From Massilia timonae CCUG 45783 (GTDB lineage Bacteria; Pseudomonadota; Gammaproteobacteria; Burkholderiales; Burkholderiaceae_D): a stretch of 64,000 nt of DNA. Below are positions 15,602 to 25,874 of this stretch, piece by piece. The stretch covers positions 2,140,731 through 2,204,730 of the forward strand of contig NZ_JH992922.1 of NCBI RefSeq assembly GCF_000315425.1, written 5' to 3'. Under the pieces are notes generated by a model. That model ran no database searches. It saw only the letters and a list, made by a program, of their open reading frames with translations, and had not been told where the DNA came from. How positions within the stretch are numbered: the stretch's first letter is position 1; the number at the start of each line of letters is the position of its first letter. The translations under genes were made by a program, and so were the position numbers.

Positions 15602-17170
15602 TTACGCGCCACGCCGCATCGGCGGCCACGTCAGGTAAGTCAGCGCCCGCCACACCCATTCGAGCGGCCCGTACTGGAAACGCGCCAGCCACCAGTGGCT
15701 GAACACGATCTGCAGCGCGCACAGCAGCAGGGCGATGCCGACCTGCTCGGTCCTGCCGATGCCCCACCATCCGAGCCCGTGGGCATGGAACAGCAGGGAA
15801 AACACGAGCGACTGCATCAGGTAATTGCTCAGCGCCATACGTCCAAATGGCGCCAGGACGCGCACCCGGGCCAGCACGCCGTGGCTGTACAGCGCCAGCA
15901 GCACCGCCGCGACGTAGCCGAGCGAGGCGGGCAGGCTGCCCACCGTCATCAAGGCGTTCGCCAGGTCATAGCCGCCGTCGTCGACGCCGGCAGGACGTCC
16001 GGTGCTGATCAGGCTGCTGAGCAGGCCCAGCCCGACCCCGAAGCCGATCCCGCCCACGGCCAGGCGCCGCAACAGCGGCAGATGACGTCCGGCGTTGGCG
16101 ATCACGCCGGAGCGCACGAACCAGACCCCGACCAGGAACACGCTCACGCCGACCACCACGAAGCCGGTTTCGTCGCGCATCCGCGCCGCCAGGTGGCCCA
16201 GGCGCATCGCGACCGCGTCCGCATAGCTGCCGTTGGTGAGCACCTCCTTCTCTTCGATGCTGCGCGCCGTGCGCTCGCGGTATTGCAACAGGGTGGCGGA
16301 CGCGTTATCGGTCTCTGCGCTGGTGACGCTGGAGACTGGTCCCGACTGGGGCGCATAGTGGCGCATGGCGCCGTCGAGCGCGGTGAGGCCATAGGTGAGC
16401 ACGAAGATCGCGACGCCGGCGCGCAGCGGCCGTGCTCTTTCTGGCTGGACAAAGCCCCAGGCCAGGAGGCCGAGCAGCACGAGGGCGCCGCCGATCGCCA
16501 GCAGCGCCCCCATGTCGCCCTTGCCGCCGACGATATTCAGGATGGCCGCCAGCAGCATCAGGCTGCCCGGGACGATCGCCACCAGTGGAAACAACGCACG
16601 CCGTTCGGCGCGCAGGTAGACGCCCACCAGGCCGGCGAACACGAGCGGCGTGACCAGCCAGCCGGCGAAGCCGAAGCCCGGCAACTGGGCCAGCACGAAA
16701 CAGGCGGCCAGGACGCCGATCATTGGGCGCGCCCTGGCGAACAGCATCAGCATCAGGGCCAGCGCGCCGATCGCATAGCTGATCAGGATGTCGCCGCTCC
16801 ACAGCAGCAGGTAGTGCAGCAGGCCGAACAGGCCGAGGACGGCGATCCGGCGGCCATAGGCGGGCAGGAAGGGACGCTCGGCCGTGCGCGCCCGTTCCAG
16901 CATCAGGGCGAAACCCATGCCGAACAGCAGCGAGAAAATGGTCCAGAACTTGCCGCTGACAACATAAGCGACGACAAAGGCGACCAGCCAGTCCAGGCCG
17001 TGCAGCCCGGCCGGGATGCCGTTGCCGGATTCGGCCACGGGGCGGTTGAAGAATTCGACGTTGGCGATGCAGATGCCGATCAGCGCGAAGCCGCGCAATA
17101 CGTCGAGGGCATCGAGGCGGTCCTGGCTGGGGATGGGAACGAAGGGGAAGGCGGAAGGCGGACTGGTCAT
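15602..17170 (-). CDS. DUF418 (YeiB-like) inner-membrane protein
   Basis: 522-residue polytopic membrane protein. The N-terminal signature DRLDALDVLRGFALIGICIANV is typical of DUF418/YeiB proteins, followed by about ten hydrophobic segments and a C-terminal DUF418 block (FGRMALSNYLMQSLVFSLLF .. FSHWWLARFQYGPLEWVWRALTY). The function of the family is not established, though it is related to acyltransferase_3-type membrane proteins. A soluble loop at about 275-320 separates the two halves. Monocistronic by position. Confidence 0.88.
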   Translation of the reverse strand: MTSPPSAFPFVPIPSQDRLDALDVLRGFALIGICIANVEFFNRPVAESGNGIPAGLHGLDWLVAFVVAYVVSGKFWTIFSLLFGMGFALMLERARTAERPFLPAYGRRIAVLGLFGLLHYLLLWSGDILISYAIGALALMLMLFARARPMIGVLAACFVLAQLPGFGFAGWLVTPLVFAGLVGVYLRAERRALFPLVAIVPGSLMLLAAILNIVGGKGDMGALLAIGGALVLLGLLAWGFVQPERARPLRAGVAIFVLTYGLTALDGAMRHYAPQSGPVSSVTSAETDNASATLLQYRERTARSIEEKEVLTNGSYADAVAMRLGHLAARMRDETGFVVVGVSVFLVGVWFVRSGVIANAGRHLPLLRRLAVGGIGFGVGLGLLSSLISTGRPAGVDDGGYDLANALMTVGSLPASLGYVAAVLLALYSHGVLARVRVLAPFGRMALSNYLMQSLVFSLLFHAHGLGWWGIGRTEQVGIALLLCALQIVFSHWWLARFQYGPLEWVWRALTYLTWPPMRRGA

Positions 17171-17202
17171 TCCCCGATGGTAGCGCGGATCGGCGGGACG
17201 AC

Positions 17203-17235
17203 AAAAAAGCCGCCGGGCTTGCGCGCCGGCGGCTT
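17203..17235 (-). terminator. Intrinsic terminator of rpmB-rpmG
   Basis: Stem AAGCCGCCGG/CCGGCGGCTT (17207-17216, 17226-17235); on the minus strand it is followed by six T. It lies 21 bases past the rpmG stop. Confidence 0.85.
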
Positions 17236-17255
17236 CGTCAAGAAGACAAGATCGA

Positions 17256-17423
17256 TTACTTGATCTTGGTTTCCTTGTAGATCACGTGCTTACGTGCTTT
17301 CGGGTCGAATTTGGTGATTTCCATCTTCGCCGGCATCGTGCGCTTGTTCTTGGTGGTGGTGTAGAAGTGACCGGTACCTGCGGTCGATTCCAGCTTGATT
17401 TTGTCGCGGCCAGTTTTTGCCAT
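17256..17423 (-). CDS. rpmG: 50S ribosomal protein L33
   Basis: 55-residue L33 (begins [20 protein letters not shown], ends ETKIK), the usual length. It has no CXXC pairs, so it is the zinc-independent form. The gene lies 13 bases after rpmB and is co-transcribed with it, followed by a strong terminator. It is too short for ordinary ORF listing but unmistakable. Confidence 0.97.
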   Translation of the reverse strand: MAKTGRDKIKLESTAGTGHFYTTTKNKRTMPAKMEITKFDPKARKHVIYKETKIK

Positions 17424-17436
17424 GATAGCTCCCTAA

Positions 17437-17673
17437 TTAAACTTTTTCGCCACGGGCGCGCATGTCGGCCAGCACGGCGTCGATGCCGAGCTTGTCGATC
17501 ACGCGCAGGCCGGCGTTCGACAGACGCAGCGAAACCCAGCGGTTTTCGGATTCGACGTAGATACGGCGGTTCTGCAGGTTAGGCAGGAAACGACGCTTCG
17601 TTTTGTTGTTAGCGTGGGAGACGTTGTTACCAACCATCACACCCTTGCCGGTTACTTGGCAAACACGTGCCAT
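17437..17673 (-). CDS. rpmB: 50S ribosomal protein L28
   Basis: 78-residue L28 with the family features: N-terminal [20 protein letters not shown], then [12 protein letters not shown] and C-terminal [32 protein letters not shown] gives a strong ribosome-binding site before ATG 17673. It is the first gene of the rpmB-rpmG operon. Confidence 0.98.
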   Translation of the reverse strand: MARVCQVTGKGVMVGNNVSHANNKTKRRFLPNLQNRRIYVESENRWVSLRLSNAGLRVIDKLGIDAVLADMRARGEKV

Positions 17674-17713
17674 AGTGCACTCCTTAAATATGTTCCAGAA
17701 TTGGAAAAACGAG

Positions 17714-17743
17714 AGTATAGCGTGAAAAGCAAAGCGGAATCAA
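17714..17743 (-). promoter_or_regulatory. Promoter of rpmB-rpmG
   Basis: On the minus strand TTGATT (17738-17743) and TATACT (17714-17719) are 18 bases apart, about 40 bases upstream of the rpmB start. Confidence 0.6.
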
Positions 17744-17893
17744 TCACTTACGAAAAACAATGGTGTCTTTTCTTGATGAAAAAATTTAACAATTCCAGAT
17801 GGGTGTCGTAACTCGCTGTTTACGCTGTGTAATTTCAAGCAAACATGACAGCCCACGTAAGGACGCGGGCGCGGCACTGCCGAGGTTTATCGG

Positions 17894-18565
17894 TCACAAC
17901 TGCCCATTCTCGGCAAAGGAATGCACCTGATTGCCCGCCACCACGAAGTGGTCCAGCACCCGGATATCGACCAGCGCCAGCGCCTGCACCAGTGCGCCCG
18001 TGAGCCGCAGGTCGGCTTCGCTCGGCTCGGCCACGCCGGACGGGTGGTTGTGGGCCAGGATCACCGCCGCGGCATTCCTGCGCAGCGCCGCCTTGACCAC
18101 CTCTCTTGGATAGACGCTCGTGTGCGTGAGCGTGCCCCTGAACATTTCCTCGCAATTGATCAGGCGATTTTTCACGTCCAGGAACAGCACCATGAACGAT
18201 TCATGGGTCTGCAGCGCGAACTGGCTGCGCAGGTACTGGCGCACCGCCTCGGGCGAGCACAGCGCCTCGCGCCGGAACTGCTCGGCCACCGCGCGCCGCG
18301 CCAGCTCGAGCGCCGCCTGCAACTGCGCGTACTTGGCCGGCCCCAGGCCGTGCAGCCGCCCGAACTCGCTCGATTCGGCATGCAGCAGCCGGTGCAGCGA
18401 GCCGAAGTGCGCCAGCGTGTCGCCCGCCAGCGTCACCGCGCTTTTTCCCGCCACGCCCACACGCAGGAAGATCGCCAGCAATTCGGTATCCGACAGCGCA
18501 TGCGGTCCATCGCGCAGCAGGCGCTCGCGCGGACGGTCTTGTTCGGGCCAATCGCAAATTCCCAT
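17894..18565 (-). CDS. radC: RadC-family JAMM protein
   Basis: 223 residues from ATG 18565 ([17 protein letters not shown], the family start); a start at 18598 would add 11 residues. A helix-hairpin-helix-like N-terminal part (to ~90) is followed by the RadC JAMM metal motif: [18 protein letters not shown], with a conserved glutamate in [18 protein letters not shown]. Despite its name its role in DNA repair is unproven. It is divergent from fkpB across about 100 bases. Confidence 0.92.
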   Translation of the reverse strand: MGICDWPEQDRPRERLLRDGPHALSDTELLAIFLRVGVAGKSAVTLAGDTLAHFGSLHRLLHAESSEFGRLHGLGPAKYAQLQAALELARRAVAEQFRREALCSPEAVRQYLRSQFALQTHESFMVLFLDVKNRLINCEEMFRGTLTHTSVYPREVVKAALRRNAAAVILAHNHPSGVAEPSEADLRLTGALVQALALVDIRVLDHFVVAGNQVHSFAENGQL

Positions 18566-18620
18566 GTTTGATTCCTCGCCAAAAAAAGAGGCAGCCAAGG
18601 CGCAAGCGGCGCGCGTGGCT

Positions 18621-18626
18621 TACAAT
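18621..18626 (+). promoter_or_regulatory. Candidate -10 element of fkpB-ispH
   Basis: TACAAT lies in the divergent radC/fkpB gap, about 40 bases before the chosen fkpB start. No good -35 is seen at the proper distance, so support is partial. Confidence 0.4.
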
Positions 18627-18667
18627 AGCGGTTTGCCTGATCAGGTATGCCCGTCACCACAAAGAAC

Positions 18668-19120
18668 ATGTCCAACGCTGCTCCCGTCGTCAACGAATCC
18701 TCTTACCTGACCCTGCATTACCGTCTGGCAGTTGCCGGTGGTTCGGATGTGGTCACGACCTTCAATGGCACGCCCGCCACCTTGCTGCTGGGCCAGGGCC
18801 AGCTGGCGCCGTTCCTCGAGGCGCGCCTGATCGGCCTGCCGGAAGGCACGCACCAGACCTTCGAGCTCAGCGCTGCACAAGCGTTCGGCGAGCGTAACCC
18901 GGAGCTGATCCAGTCGGTATCGAAAGCCACGCTGGAAGAAAACTCGGTGCCGGGCACGGAATACAACGTGGGCGAGGTGGTCGAGTTCAACGCGCCGAAG
19001 GGCGGTCGCTTCGCCGGCGTGCTGCTGGAATTGCGCGACGATGCGGCTTTGTTCGACTTCAACCACCCGATGGCCGGCCGCGCCCTGCAATTCGAAGTGA
19101 AACTGATTTCGGTTCTGTAA
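18668..19120 (+). CDS. fkpB: FKBP-type peptidyl-prolyl isomerase, SlpA/FkpB type
   Basis: 150-residue cytoplasmic prolyl isomerase. FKBP strands ([11 protein letters not shown] .. [23 protein letters not shown]) flank an inserted IF domain (about 70-125), as in SlpA, and the end has [16 protein letters not shown], a family hallmark. ATG 18647 would add seven residues. It precedes ispH by 14 bases, the same fkpB-ispH pairing as in E. coli, so co-transcription is likely. Confidence 0.92.
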   Translation: MSNAAPVVNESSYLTLHYRLAVAGGSDVVTTFNGTPATLLLGQGQLAPFLEARLIGLPEGTHQTFELSAAQAFGERNPELIQSVSKATLEENSVPGTEYNVGEVVEFNAPKGGRFAGVLLELRDDAALFDFNHPMAGRALQFEVKLISVL

Positions 19121-19134
19121 GGACGACAGGAACA

Positions 19135-20097
19135 ATGATGGAAAACGAAATTCTGCTGGCCCAGCCGCGCGGCTTCTGCGCCGGCGTGGACCGCGCGATC
19201 GAGATCGTCGAGCGCGCCCTGAAACAGTTCGGCGCGCCGATCTATGTGCGCCACGAGATCGTGCACAACGCCTACGTGGTCGAAGACCTGCGCGCCAAGG
19301 GCGCGATCTTCATCGAGGAACTCGAAGACGTCCCGCCCGGCAACACGCTGGTGTTTTCGGCCCACGGCGTCTCGAAGGCCGTGCGCGCCGACGCCGAGGC
19401 GCGCGGGCTCACCATTTTTGATGCCACCTGCCCGCTGGTGACCAAGGTCCACGTCGAAGTCGCCAAGATGCGCAAGCAAGGCGCCGAGATCATCATGATC
19501 GGCCACGACGGCCACCCAGAAGTGGAAGGCACCATGGGCCAGGCCGAAGAAGGCATGCACCTGGTCGAGACCGTCGAGGACGTGCAGAAACTGCAGGTGC
19601 GTAATCCCGAGCTGCTGGCCTACGTGTCGCAGACCACCCTGTCGGTCGACGACACCCTGGACATCATCGCGGCGCTCAAGGCGCGCTTCCCGAACATCAT
19701 CGAGCCGAAGAAGGGCGACATCTGCTACGCCACCACCAACCGCCAGGAAGCCGTGAAGTTCATGGCGCCGCAGGTCGAGGTCGTGGTCGTCGTGGGCAGT
19801 CCAAACAGCTCGAACTCGAACCGCCTGCGCGAAGTGGCCGAAAAAATGGGCACGCCGGCGTATATGGTCGACAACGCGAGCAAGATCGACCCCAGCTGGA
19901 TCGCGGGCAAGAAGCGGATCGGCGTGACCGCCGGCGCCTCGGCGCCCGAGGTGCTGGTGCAGGCCGTGATCGACCGCCTGAAAGAACTCGGCGCGGCCAG
20001 CGTGCGCGCGCTCGAAGGGGTTGAAGAACACGTGACCTTCCCGCTGCCGAAAGGCCTGGACGGCGTACGTCCTGAGCCATCTTCGCCAGCAGCCTGA
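19135..20097 (+). CDS. ispH: 4-hydroxy-3-methylbut-2-enyl diphosphate reductase
   Basis: 320-residue IspH, the last enzyme of the MEP isoprenoid pathway, making IPP and DMAPP. The three [4Fe-4S] cysteines are visible in [15 protein letters not shown] and [11 protein letters not shown]; the active-site segments [15 protein letters not shown] and TAGASAPE are intact. Starts at 19135 or 19138 (MM) are equivalent. Confidence 0.97.
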   Translation: MMENEILLAQPRGFCAGVDRAIEIVERALKQFGAPIYVRHEIVHNAYVVEDLRAKGAIFIEELEDVPPGNTLVFSAHGVSKAVRADAEARGLTIFDATCPLVTKVHVEVAKMRKQGAEIIMIGHDGHPEVEGTMGQAEEGMHLVETVEDVQKLQVRNPELLAYVSQTTLSVDDTLDIIAALKARFPNIIEPKKGDICYATTNRQEAVKFMAPQVEVVVVVGSPNSSNSNRLREVAEKMGTPAYMVDNASKIDPSWIAGKKRIGVTAGASAPEVLVQAVIDRLKELGAASVRALEGVEEHVTFPLPKGLDGVRPEPSSPAA

Positions 20098-20220
20098 ACT
20101 TTATTTCTCGTACAGACAGAAAACAAAATTTGCTACTGCACGGATTTACCGTGATAAGTTTTCCAACAGCCAAGTTATGATGGCGGCGCTCGGAAAATTG
20201 TCATGGTAGCCAACCATGAG

Positions 20221-20257
20221 CGGCACTTCGGGAGGGATCCCGCGGTGCCGTTTTTTT
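20221..20257 (+). terminator. Terminator or attenuator upstream of livH
   Basis: Stem CGGCAC/GTGCCG with an inner CGGG/CCCG stack, followed directly by seven T (20251-20257). It lies 124 bases after ispH and only 28 bases before livH. It could simply end the ispH transcript, or act as an attenuator if the liv promoter is upstream (a TATGAT is at 20176-20181). Confidence 0.75.
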
Positions 20258-20284
20258 GCAAGGCAAAAATACACAGGCAGAACG

Positions 20285-21214
20285 ATGGAAACCTTTATTC
20301 AACAGCTGCTGAACGGCCTGGTGCTGGGCAGCATGTACGCGCTGGTCGCGCTCGGCTACACGATGGTGTACGGCGTGCTCAACCTGATCAACTTCGCCCA
20401 TGGCGACGTGCTGATGATCGGCGCCATGATCGGCCTGACGATCCTGCAATTGCTCGAGGCTTATATTCCCGGCTTGCCGGGCTATGTCCAGCTGGCGGCC
20501 GCCATCCTCGGCGCGATTCCCCTCACCATGCTGGTCAGCATCCTGATCGAGCGCGTCGCCTACCGCCGCCTGCGCCATGCGCCGCGCCTGGCGCCGCTGA
20601 TCACGGCGATCGGCGTCTCGATCCTGCTGCAGACCTTCGCCATGATGATCTGGGGCCGCAGCCCGCTGCCGTTCCCGCAACTGCTGTCGTCCGAACCGAT
20701 CATGATTGGCGGCGCCATGATCTCGCAGACGCAAGTGCTGCTGCTGGTGCTGGCGGCCGTCGCCATGGGCGCCCTGGTGCTGCTGGTCGAGCGCACCAGG
20801 ATGGGCCGCGCGATGCGCGCCGTGGCCGAAAACCCGCGCGTGGCCGGCCTGATGGGCGTGGACGCGAACCGCGTGATCGTCGCCACCTTCGCCATCGGCG
20901 CCGCGCTGGCGGCCGTCGCCGGCGTGATGTGGGGCGCCAACTATGCCTCGATCACCTTCACCATGGGCGTGCTGCCGGGCCTGAAGGCCTTCTGCGCCGC
21001 GGTGCTGGGCGGGATCGGCAACATCTATGGCGCCATGATCGGCGGCCTGCTGCTGGGGATCATCGAGGCGCTCGGCGCCGGCTACATCGGCGACCTGACC
21101 GGCGGCTTCCTCGGCAGCCACTACCAGGACATCTTCGCCTTCGTGGTGCTGATCCTGGTCCTGACCCTGCGTCCGTCCGGCATCATGGGCGAACGCGTGG
21201 CCGACCGCGCCTGA
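20285..21214 (+). CDS. livH: Branched-chain amino acid ABC transporter permease LivH
   Basis: 309-residue inner-membrane permease. The start METFIQQLLNGLVLGSMYALVALGYTMVYG is the classic LivH beginning, so ATG 20285 is chosen although the frame is open to 20216. About eight hydrophobic segments; the EAA-like cytoplasmic loop GRAMRAVAENPRVAGLMGVD is present. First gene of livHMGF. Confidence 0.95.
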   Translation: METFIQQLLNGLVLGSMYALVALGYTMVYGVLNLINFAHGDVLMIGAMIGLTILQLLEAYIPGLPGYVQLAAAILGAIPLTMLVSILIERVAYRRLRHAPRLAPLITAIGVSILLQTFAMMIWGRSPLPFPQLLSSEPIMIGGAMISQTQVLLLVLAAVAMGALVLLVERTRMGRAMRAVAENPRVAGLMGVDANRVIVATFAIGAALAAVAGVMWGANYASITFTMGVLPGLKAFCAAVLGGIGNIYGAMIGGLLLGIIEALGAGYIGDLTGGFLGSHYQDIFAFVVLILVLTLRPSGIMGERVADRA

Positions 21215-21230
21215 GCACGAGGAGCACACC

Positions 21231-22442
21231 ATGGCACTCCTGACCTTCGACACCCAGCACAAGCCGCGCCAGGCCGCCATCAGCATGGCGGCCGTCCTGA
21301 TCCTGATGCTGATCTTCCCCTTCGTCGCCTCGCAATTCGGCAACTCGTGGGTGCGCATCATCGACATCGCGCTGCTGTACATCATGCTGGCGCTGGGCCT
21401 GAACATCGTGGTCGGCTTCGCGGGCCTCCTCGACCTGGGCTATATCGCCTTCTTCGCGGTCGGCGCCTACCTGGTCGGCCTGTTCTCGTCGCCGCAGTTC
21501 GCGGCGCTGCTGGAGTCGCTCATCTATTATTCGCCGGCGCTCGGCGAAGCGCTGGTGGCCTTCTTCGGGCCCGAGATCGCCGCCAACGGCATCCATCTGT
21601 CGCTGTGGGCCATCGTGCCGCTGGCGGCGCTGTGCGCCGCGCTGTGCGGCGCGCTGCTGGGCGCCCCCACCCTCAAGCTGCGCGGCGACTACCTCGCCAT
21701 CGTGACGCTCGGCTTCGGCGAGATCATCCGCATCTTCATGAACAACCTGAACGACCCGATCAACTTCACCAACGGGCCGCAGGGGATCAATATGATCGAC
21801 CCGATCCGCGTGTTCGGGGTGTCGCTGGCCGGCGAGCCGGGCTCCGGCGCCAACGTCATGATCGGCGACTACGCGATGCCGTCGGTGAACGCCTATTACT
21901 TCCTGTTCCTGGCCATGGTGATCGCGACGATCTTCATCACCGGCCGCCTGCAGCATTCGCGCCTGGGCCGGGCCTGGGTGGCGATCCGCGAAGACGAGAT
22001 CGCGGCCAAGGCGATGGGCATCAATACCCGCAACGTCAAGCTGCTGGCCTTCGCCATGGGCGCGTCGTTCGGCGGCGTGGCCGGCGCGATGTTCGGCGCC
22101 TTCCAGGGTTTCGTGTCGCCCGAGTCGTTCTCGCTGACCGAATCGATCGCGGTGCTGGCGATGGTGGTCCTGGGCGGCATCGGCCACATCCCGGGCGTGG
22201 TGCTGGGCGGCGTGCTGCTGGCGGCCTTGCCCGAGGTGTTGCGCCACGTGGTCGATCCGCTTCAACAGGCCGTGTTCGGCAAGGTGATCATCGAAGCCGA
22301 GGTGCTGCGCCAGCTGCTGTACGGCCTGGCCCTGGTATTGATCATGCTGGTCCGCCCGGCCGGCCTGTGGCCGTCGCCGAACAGGGAAGAGCGTCCCAAC
22401 GCCGCCCTGGCGCGCGAGGAAGAAGAAGCGTCCACCGCGTGA
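21231..22442 (+). CDS. livM: Branched-chain amino acid ABC transporter permease LivM
   Basis: 403-residue permease partner of LivH. Signature segments: LGLNIVVGFAGLLDLGYIAFFAVGAY near residue 60, and the coupling loop GRAWVAIREDEIAAKAMGIN. It has a cytoplasmic tail after ..RPAGLWPSPNREER. AGGAGCACACC precedes ATG 21231. Its stop overlaps the livG start by one base (TGATG). Confidence 0.95.
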   Translation: MALLTFDTQHKPRQAAISMAAVLILMLIFPFVASQFGNSWVRIIDIALLYIMLALGLNIVVGFAGLLDLGYIAFFAVGAYLVGLFSSPQFAALLESLIYYSPALGEALVAFFGPEIAANGIHLSLWAIVPLAALCAALCGALLGAPTLKLRGDYLAIVTLGFGEIIRIFMNNLNDPINFTNGPQGINMIDPIRVFGVSLAGEPGSGANVMIGDYAMPSVNAYYFLFLAMVIATIFITGRLQHSRLGRAWVAIREDEIAAKAMGINTRNVKLLAFAMGASFGGVAGAMFGAFQGFVSPESFSLTESIAVLAMVVLGGIGHIPGVVLGGVLLAALPEVLRHVVDPLQQAVFGKVIIEAEVLRQLLYGLALVLIMLVRPAGLWPSPNREERPNAALAREEEEASTA

Positions 22443-23238
22443 TGAGTGTACAGACACATGAGCAGACCATGAGCGAACAAATCCTCCTGAATATCCAGGG
22501 TGTCAATAAACGCTTCGGCGGCCTGCAGGCGCTGACCGACGTCGGCATCCGGATCATGCAGGGCCAGATCTATGGCCTGATCGGCCCCAATGGCGCCGGC
22601 AAGACCACGTTCTTCAACGTGATCACGGGCCTGTATCAACCGGACAGCGGCACCTTCGAGCTGGCCGGCAAACCCTATTCGCCATCGGCGCCGCATGACG
22701 TGGCCAGGGCGGGCATCGCCCGCACCTTCCAGAACATCCGCCTGTTCGGCGAGATGAGCGCGCTCGAGAACGTGATGGTCGGGCGCCACGTGCGCACGAA
22801 GCAGGGCGTGCTGGGCGCGATCCTGCGCCACAAGGCGGCGCGCGACGAGGAAGCCGCGATCCGCCTGCGCGCGCAGGAACTGCTCGACTTCGTCGGCATC
22901 GGCCAATTCGGCAACCGCACCGCGAAATTCCTGTCCTATGGCGACCAGCGCCGCCTGGAAATCGCGCGCGCGCTCGCCACCGATCCGCAGCTCCTGGCGC
23001 TGGACGAACCGGCGGCCGGCATGAACGCCACCGAAAAGCTGGCGCTGCGCGAGCTGCTCGTGAAAATCAAGGCCGAGGGCCGGACCGTGCTGCTGATCGA
23101 GCACGACGTCAAGCTCATGATGGGCCTGTGCGACCGCATCACGGTGCTCGAATACGGCAAGCAGATCGCCGAAGGCTTGCCAAGCGAGATACAAAAGAAC
23201 CAGGCCGTGATCGACGCCTACCTTGGAGGCGCCCACTG

Positions 23239-23239
<1 letters not shown>
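22442..23239 (+). CDS. livG: Branched-chain amino acid ABC transporter ATPase LivG
   Basis: 265-residue ATPase: Walker A GPNGAGKTT, Q loop in ARTFQNIRLFGEMSALENVMVG, signature LSYGDQRRLEIARAL, Walker B LLALDEPAAGMN, switch His in LLIEHDVKLMM. A second in-frame ATG at 22469 (MSEQILLNIQG) is an alternative start. TGATG overlaps exist on both sides, indicating translational coupling with livM and livF. Confidence 0.94.
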
Positions 23240-23961
<722 letters not shown>

Positions 23962-23992
23962 CGCCACCGGTCACATGAGCGGCACGCGAACG

Positions 23993-24034
23993 ACAAAAAG
24001 CCGACAGACGCGATTGCGTCTGTCGGCTTTTTGT
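23993..24034. terminator. Bidirectional terminator between livF and phasin gene
   Basis: A long perfect hairpin: ACAAAAAGCCGACAGACGC paired with its complement around a GATT loop, giving A and T runs on both sides. It serves the convergent livHMGF and phasin transcripts. Confidence 0.92.
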
Positions 24035-24063
24035 CTTGGGCTTGTTACTTCACCAGCCGCAGC

Positions 24064-24648
24064 TTAGGCCGCAGCGGCAGCCGTGGCAGCGCTGGCAGCA
24101 TTGCCAGCTTTAGCAGCAGTCGCAGAAAATTGCGACACGGCGGCGTTCATATTGCTTTCGAGCGCTTCGACCGCCTGCTTGGAGGTCTTGCTGAATTGCT
24201 CGTAGCCGGCGTTGGCGTTGCTGATCGCGGTCTTGACGGCGGCGACGAAGCTTTCCGAGCCGGCCGGGGCGTTCTTGCTCACTTCGTCGACCAGCGAGAT
24301 GACCTTGCGGTTGGCTTCGACGATCTGGCTTTCGGCGGCTTTCGAGAACTCGGCGCCGGTGCCGGTGGCGATCGAGGCCAGCTGGCGGCTGTACGACAGG
24401 GCTTTCTCGGCGTTCGGCTGCGCCTGCGAGGCGGTCAGCGAGAAGAATTCTTGTGGGTCCTTGGCGCCCAGCAGCTGGCGAGCGGCGGCCGACGAATCTT
24501 CCAGGGTCGAGCGCGCGGTGCTGATGTTCAGTTCAACCAGCTTTTCCACGCCTTCGAAGGTCTTCGAGGTCAGTGCCGAAAACAGGGCGAATTGCGAATC
24601 GAGGCTGGCCTTGGTAGCGTTCGAAAATTGTTCAGGGATTGCAAACAT
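24064..24648 (-). CDS. Phasin-family protein
   Basis: 194-residue phasin, a coat protein of polyhydroxyalkanoate granules. The start MFAIPEQFSNATKASLDSQFALFSALTSKTFEGVEKL is the typical Burkholderiales PhaP beginning; the rest is helical and Ala/Ser-rich, ending in an alanine-rich tail. GGAGAGCCAC lies just before ATG 24648, which decides the start over the upstream TTG. Implies PHA storage in this organism. No pha synthesis gene is nearby. Confidence 0.92.
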   Translation of the reverse strand: MFAIPEQFSNATKASLDSQFALFSALTSKTFEGVEKLVELNISTARSTLEDSSAAARQLLGAKDPQEFFSLTASQAQPNAEKALSYSRQLASIATGTGAEFSKAAESQIVEANRKVISLVDEVSKNAPAGSESFVAAVKTAISNANAGYEQFSKTSKQAVEALESNMNAAVSQFSATAAKAGNAASAATAAAAA

Positions 24649-24660
24649 GTGGCTCTCCAA

Positions 24661-24965
24661 ATATGTCGTTTCAAGAATGGACTATTGCTCTGTGAGACAG
24701 GTTCTTCATTAAAACGCAACGAAACTCTTTTTGTGCACCGCAACAGGGCAGATTTTCTGTCAGTTCGTTTGAAGCGTCAAGCGTTTTTGATGCGACGCAC
24801 CATCCAAGATACATAATTTTCTAGAATGCATTTAATGCAATAAAAGTCAATTGATCTCGCGCAAACCCTGTGCATCTTTCAGCCGGTCAAAACTCCATGG
24901 TAGAGACATGCTAGACTCGATGCTTGCGATTTATTCAATGCCGTGCAGCGCGCATTGCCAGCATC
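24661..24965. other. Divergent intergenic region, no gene seen
   Basis: 305 bases between the phasin gene (minus) and the EamA gene (plus), visibly AT-richer than its surroundings. It must hold both promoters, but I cannot assign hexamers firmly. A short inverted repeat TGCAT-TTA-ATGCA lies at 24827-24839. Confidence 0.4.
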
Positions 24966-25874
24966 ATGTCGACCCACGCCACTTCCATGCCCGGCAGCTC
25001 CTGGCTGTCGCCCGTGCCGCTGTTCTTCGTCTTCCTCTGGAGCACGGGTTTCATCGTCGCCAAGCTCGGCCTGCCGTATGCGCCGCCGCTGACCTTCCTC
25101 ATCGTGCGCTGCCTGGGCGTGCTGGCGGTGCTGCTGCCGTTGATGCTGCTCTGGCGCGCGCCATGGCCGCGCGGCCAGGTCCTGCATCTCGCCGTGGCCG
25201 GCGTGCTGCTGCAGGCGGGCTACCTGGGCGGCGTGTGGGCCGCCATCAAGCTCGGCATGCCGGCGGGACTGACCGCCCTGATCGTCGGCATGCAGCCGAT
25301 CCTCACCGCCGCCTGTGCCCCGCTGATCGGCGAGCGGGTGCGGCCGATCCAGTGGCTGGGCCTGCTGCTCGGCCTGTCCGGCGTGGCGCTGGTGGTCTAC
25401 GCCAAGCTGGGCCTGGCCGGCCTGTCGCCCGCCGCCCTCGGCCTGTGCGTGTTCGCGCTGCTCTGCATCACGGCCGGCACCATGTACCAGCGCCGCTTCT
25501 GCCCGCGTTTCGACCTGCGCAGCGGCACCGCGATCCAGTTCGGGGCCACGGTGCTGGTGCTGGCGCCGATCGCGGTGTGGCTGGAAGACCTCGACCCGGC
25601 GTTCTCGACGGTTACCTGGAGCGCCGACTTCGTCATCGCCTGGCTGTGGTCGGTGTTCGCGCTGTCGATCGGCGCCATCTTCCTGCTGTTCAAACTCATC
25701 GGGCGCAGCCAGGCCACCGAGGTGACCAGCCTGATGTACCTGACCCCGCCGACCACCGCCATCATGGCCTGGCTGCTGTTCGGCGAAGCCTTCAACGCGC
25801 TCGGCCTGGCGGGCATGGCGGTGGCCGTCACCGGCGTCGCCTTCGTCGTGCGCAAACCACCGGAGACCACATGA
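24966..25874 (+). CDS. EamA/DMT-family transporter
   Basis: 302-residue exporter of the drug/metabolite transporter superfamily with ten predicted transmembrane segments in two EamA repeats (first ends about residue 140; second around SLMYLTPPTTAIMAWLLFGE). FLWSTGFIVAKLGL near the N-terminus is typical. ATG 24966 (MSTHATSMPG) is preferred to 24924. The stop overlaps the start of the nitroreductase gene (ATGA). The substrate cannot be inferred. Confidence 0.88.
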   Translation: MSTHATSMPGSSWLSPVPLFFVFLWSTGFIVAKLGLPYAPPLTFLIVRCLGVLAVLLPLMLLWRAPWPRGQVLHLAVAGVLLQAGYLGGVWAAIKLGMPAGLTALIVGMQPILTAACAPLIGERVRPIQWLGLLLGLSGVALVVYAKLGLAGLSPAALGLCVFALLCITAGTMYQRRFCPRFDLRSGTAIQFGATVLVLAPIAVWLEDLDPAFSTVTWSADFVIAWLWSVFALSIGAIFLLFKLIGRSQATEVTSLMYLTPPTTAIMAWLLFGEAFNALGLAGMAVAVTGVAFVVRKPPETT

